This document shows positions 60,721 through 64,000 of a DNA stretch of 64,000 bases, piece after piece. Under the pieces are notes generated by a model. The model searched no databases. It worked only from the letters and a program-made list of their open reading frames with translations, and was not told the DNA's origin. The translations under genes were made by a program, and so were the position numbers. This DNA comes from Allium sativum (taxonomy: Eukaryota; Streptophyta; Magnoliopsida; Asparagales; Amaryllidaceae). Location of the stretch: assembly GCA_030737875.1 (NCBI GenBank), contig CM060912.1, forward strand, positions 464,570,310 through 464,634,309, in the 5' to 3' direction. The first letter of the stretch is position 1, and every line of letters starts with the position of its first letter.

Positions 60721-62812
60721 CTCTTCTTTCTATTTTATTCGATTTGTGTCTCTCCTTCTCCTCCCATTTTATTTTTCCAATTTTCTTTCCAGTACACATA
60801 TGTGCAGTGTGCACATACACACGCGATCGAGTCGCTAAGCATCGATCATAAACATTCCCACAAACGTATTATCATGGTCTGGGTCGATCCATGCACCCAG
60901 ATCAGACCCCGATTATCTAGACCAAAATCTCACTGTTCAAATCAATTTTAAAACAAATAGAAAATTACCAAACCCCTCTCTTGAGAGCTCTTAATTCCAT
61001 CACCACCCCAACGTCGTTTCTGATCAAACTTCATCAGTGACACGTCGACCTATGGCCAGACCTCCTCACGCAGTTTTAGCTCACTCGGTTGCTCCATGGT
61101 GGTGCAGTCCTTATTTAAACTCCATCGTTCAAAATATCAAGCACTAACCTCATTTCAAACTAAATATCCCTATCACTCACTAGAAAAATATTATGATATT
61201 TTTCCTACGTTGTCTGACTCTCATTGGTCCTCCAGGCCAAACCCCGTACTCTACGATCATGTGGTTTGCCGGAATTTGCCACATTTCTTTTTTCTAATCA
61301 ACCCCAAAAAACTCTTTATCCCCAACGTTAAAAATTATGATTTTCTACCTAAATTCATATTTTTAGCATACGAATATACTGGTATACCTGAAACCCAAAA
61401 TTAATTTGGTGAAGAAATATGTTTTCTAAACATTCCTTTACTGTATATATTACGAACCGTGCATATATAGCTTATTATGTCATAGGGTAGTTTTTAACAT
61501 GTACTAGAAGATTAAATGAACACTTATCATAAATTAATCAGAGACTAATACCTACTAGGAATTTAGATAATGATTTTGAAGGTAGAAAGAACCAACATAT
61601 TACCATTTGCATACACAGTAAACAAGAAAAACAGGCCATCAAGTTTTCGATCCAATATACCATCAAATGTAAGGTTCAGACATAGTTTTAACATATTCAT
61701 ACATGGGTGCAAGCATATATATAAGCATCAGATGATTAGTATATGATTATAGCATGGTTTAAAAAGGGTAAAAAGGAAAGAGTTTACTCACGTTTTGCCT
61801 CCTAAATCTATCCTCTGTTTTAAAGTTTGATTTCTCAGTTTGGGTATCGAATGGTTCAAGCGATATGAATGGATTGTGTGTGTAATTATTTGGTATAGAC
61901 AGGTATTTGTCGGAGGATTTAAGATTAAAATATTTCATGGCTTTAAATATTTTGGCAGGGAAAGGTATAGGTAGATGGAAGGTTAGTAGCAGCATTTCAT
62001 TTGATTGAAAAGAATGAGTTGTAAATTCGATTGAGTAAAATAGCTAGGTTGTTTAGCTATGCTGATTCTTTAGTCATGCATACGGTCAATAATATACAAG
62101 TATATATACACAACTTAGAAACAAAAACCAAACTTCATCCCCAAGCAATCTCTATTCTAAATAGCTGTGTACTTAATGTATATAGGCTGCTGCACCTATC
62201 TTTGATTGAGTAGTATGTTTGATTGATAAGAATGTTGTGTTGTGGCTTTTCTAGTTATAAATCCTTCCTTAGGTATATATATGGCCAGGCTATTATGTAG
62301 CACACAATATTTGCATTGAAATATGTATATATATACACACATATATATTAGTTTGCCTTAGCTCATCTCCAAGCTGCAGTACATTGAAAGAAAATTTTCC
62401 TAACTGTGTAAACATTGATTGTGTAATCTTTTCTAGATATTAAAGAGTTTGCTTATAAATAAATGGTTAGTGCCCTATATACTCAGCATAGCTTATGTAC
62501 AAATGGATTTTTAATGTATACTTACTTTTCAAGTTTCCTTTATTATGTTGTTTATTTATTTTATTGATTTGAATGGCACATACTTGTACGCATCAAAGAT
62601 CTTATTCAAGGATTTTGATCTTAAGTACAAAAGGTTCTAAATCTTCATATATCCATGTTCTCTTATATATGAAGCAAAGAAAATATATTATTCCAGGTAT
62701 TGATTTTACATAAATAAAAATCCAATTTAAAATGTAAAAAAAAAAGATAAAAATATCACTTACTCTCTTATTTTACATATATACATATATTAAATATTTT
62801 TAGAACAAATTA

Positions 62813-62921
<109 letters not shown>

Positions 62922-63068
62922 TACATATACATATGAATCTTAAGTAAAAGGATTAGTTTAAATTTTCTCAGGTATTAACTCCAATTTTAAACAGTTTTAA
63001 TTTAATTATTCATTTGTATGATCAATAATTATTGTTTAACAAAGTCAGTAAAAACCCAATATGTGACA

Positions 63069-64000
63069 CTCTACCCGCTTAAAAGAATTTTATCCTCGAA
63101 ATTATAGATTAACGAGTAAACTCCAATTATAATAGACTTATATACATAAATAACCAACACACATCAGCAATTTGCTATTTATCACAGTTATTTCCATCCT
63201 AGAAATATCTTTTACTATAGTTGGAAAACATTTCCATTTCTGCATTACTATTCCTAAACATCCATTAGTTCTTGACCGAAAATCGGTAAGAGAATAATCC
63301 TCTAAGTATCAACCAAGAAGACCGAAATCAACATCAGATCAATACTTAGAAAATCATTCAATTTAACCAATCTCTAATTAGGTTCAAATTTCTTAGCTCC
63401 ATATTACCACAAAAATATCCTTGATTACATTTGGAAAATAAATTCCAAATCTTGTTTACTTCATTAATTTGAATCAACCATGTTCAATTATATTTATTTG
63501 CTTCAGATTATAGTCAAATCCATATTCAATTCACCCATTCAATTTTACTTAACTATGTACTACAACAAAACAGATTTATTACAATGGGCAATGCCCGTTG
63601 TAATAAGGGTTTTTACAGCGGCCTACCCGCCCGCTGTATTAGGTCATGTTGTAATATGTCATCTTTTACAACGGGCAAAGAACGTGGTAATAGACGGTTG
63701 TAATAGACTTTTTACAACGGTTTTATATTGCTGTTGTATGTTCCTTCAATAGAATAGCAGCCCATTGTAATATTTTATGCAATAGGTATTGACCGTTGTG
63801 AAAACCATATTACAACGGACATTGCCCGTTGTAAAAAATCTGTTTTGCTGCAATATAAAATATTTGCGAGAATTAAAATATTTATAACAAAAGTTCCAAT
63901 TTTGAATAGATATTTAATTCAAACAAATATTTAATTACACTTTTGAATAGTACAAAGTCTCGTTTCTATGTTACACAATTACTATACAAAATACTCATTT
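63069..64000 (-). mobile_element. Internal region (3' part) of minus-strand LTR element, runs off window
   Basis: This is the sequence upstream of the polypurine-like tract at 63069-63085 on the minus strand. Reading up to the MITE and beyond I find no pol domain, so it may be another non-autonomous element or the coding region may lie further right. It is interrupted by a MITE at 63558-63855. Confidence 0.5.
63558..63855. mobile_element. CACTA-like MITE, about 298 bp
   Basis: The ends are TACTACAACAAAACAG and, inverted, CTGTTTTGCTGCAATA, which resemble a CACTACAACAAAACAG terminus with a few changes. Terminal inverted repeats extend about 54 bp at each side with few mismatches. Palindromes of ACAACGGGCA with TGCCCGTTGT sit next to both ends, and single ACAACGG motifs lie inside. 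The termini are decayed and I could not confirm a target duplication. It has no coding capacity. Confidence 0.75.

Overview
This window is repeat-derived plant nuclear DNA. It is AT-rich, every recognisable coding piece is transposon-derived, and I see no host gene, tRNA, rRNA or CRISPR array. An L1-type LINE with a zf-RVT domain, a CACTA transposon with TNP2 and TNP1 genes, and long-LTR Ty3/gypsy-type elements primed by tRNA-Met all point to a flowering plant. I cannot name the species.

Layout. An old minus-strand LINE is the oldest layer on the left. Its pieces lie at 50961-52852 (endonuclease, start of reverse transcriptase), 43144-44322 (rest of reverse transcriptase, zf-RVT) and 1-138 (further 3' sequence). 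Two LTR retrotransposon insertions split it. One is a 6.6-kb solo LTR at 44323-50960 with AAATA target-site duplications (TSDs). The other is a 43-kb complex at 139-43143 with GCAAT TSDs.

The 43-kb complex has three long LTRs (139-17412, 18451-35739, 36778-43143) separated by two copies of a 1,038-bp internal region that carries a primer-binding site and polypurine tract but no gag or pol. LTR1 and LTR2 each hold a second, minus-strand LTR element of about 10.95 kb at the same site (TSD CTAAG). LTR3 has the intact empty site. Diagnostic differences show that LTR2 is a recombinant: its left part matches LTR3 and its right part, with the nested element, matches LTR1. The switch lies within about 80 bp. 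This is the signature of unequal LTR-LTR recombination, and it turned a two-LTR element into a three-LTR tandem.

From 53454 to 58119 lies a minus-strand CACTA transposon with a terminal CACTA repeat, subterminal repeats, a decayed TNP1-like gene and a decayed TNP2 transposase. Its upstream half is cut off by a minus-strand LTR at 58120-63068. The internal region of that element starts at 63069, contains a small CACTA-like MITE and runs off the window.

The most interesting material is in the LTRs. They contain tandem hairpin arrays and stem-loops whose stems change in a compensatory way between different families. One twin hairpin has a conserved CCGG/CCGG inner stem. The nested LTR has a GTCGAC array of variable copy number just upstream of its TATA box. 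These suggest structured RNA or regulatory modules in elements that encode no protein of their own.
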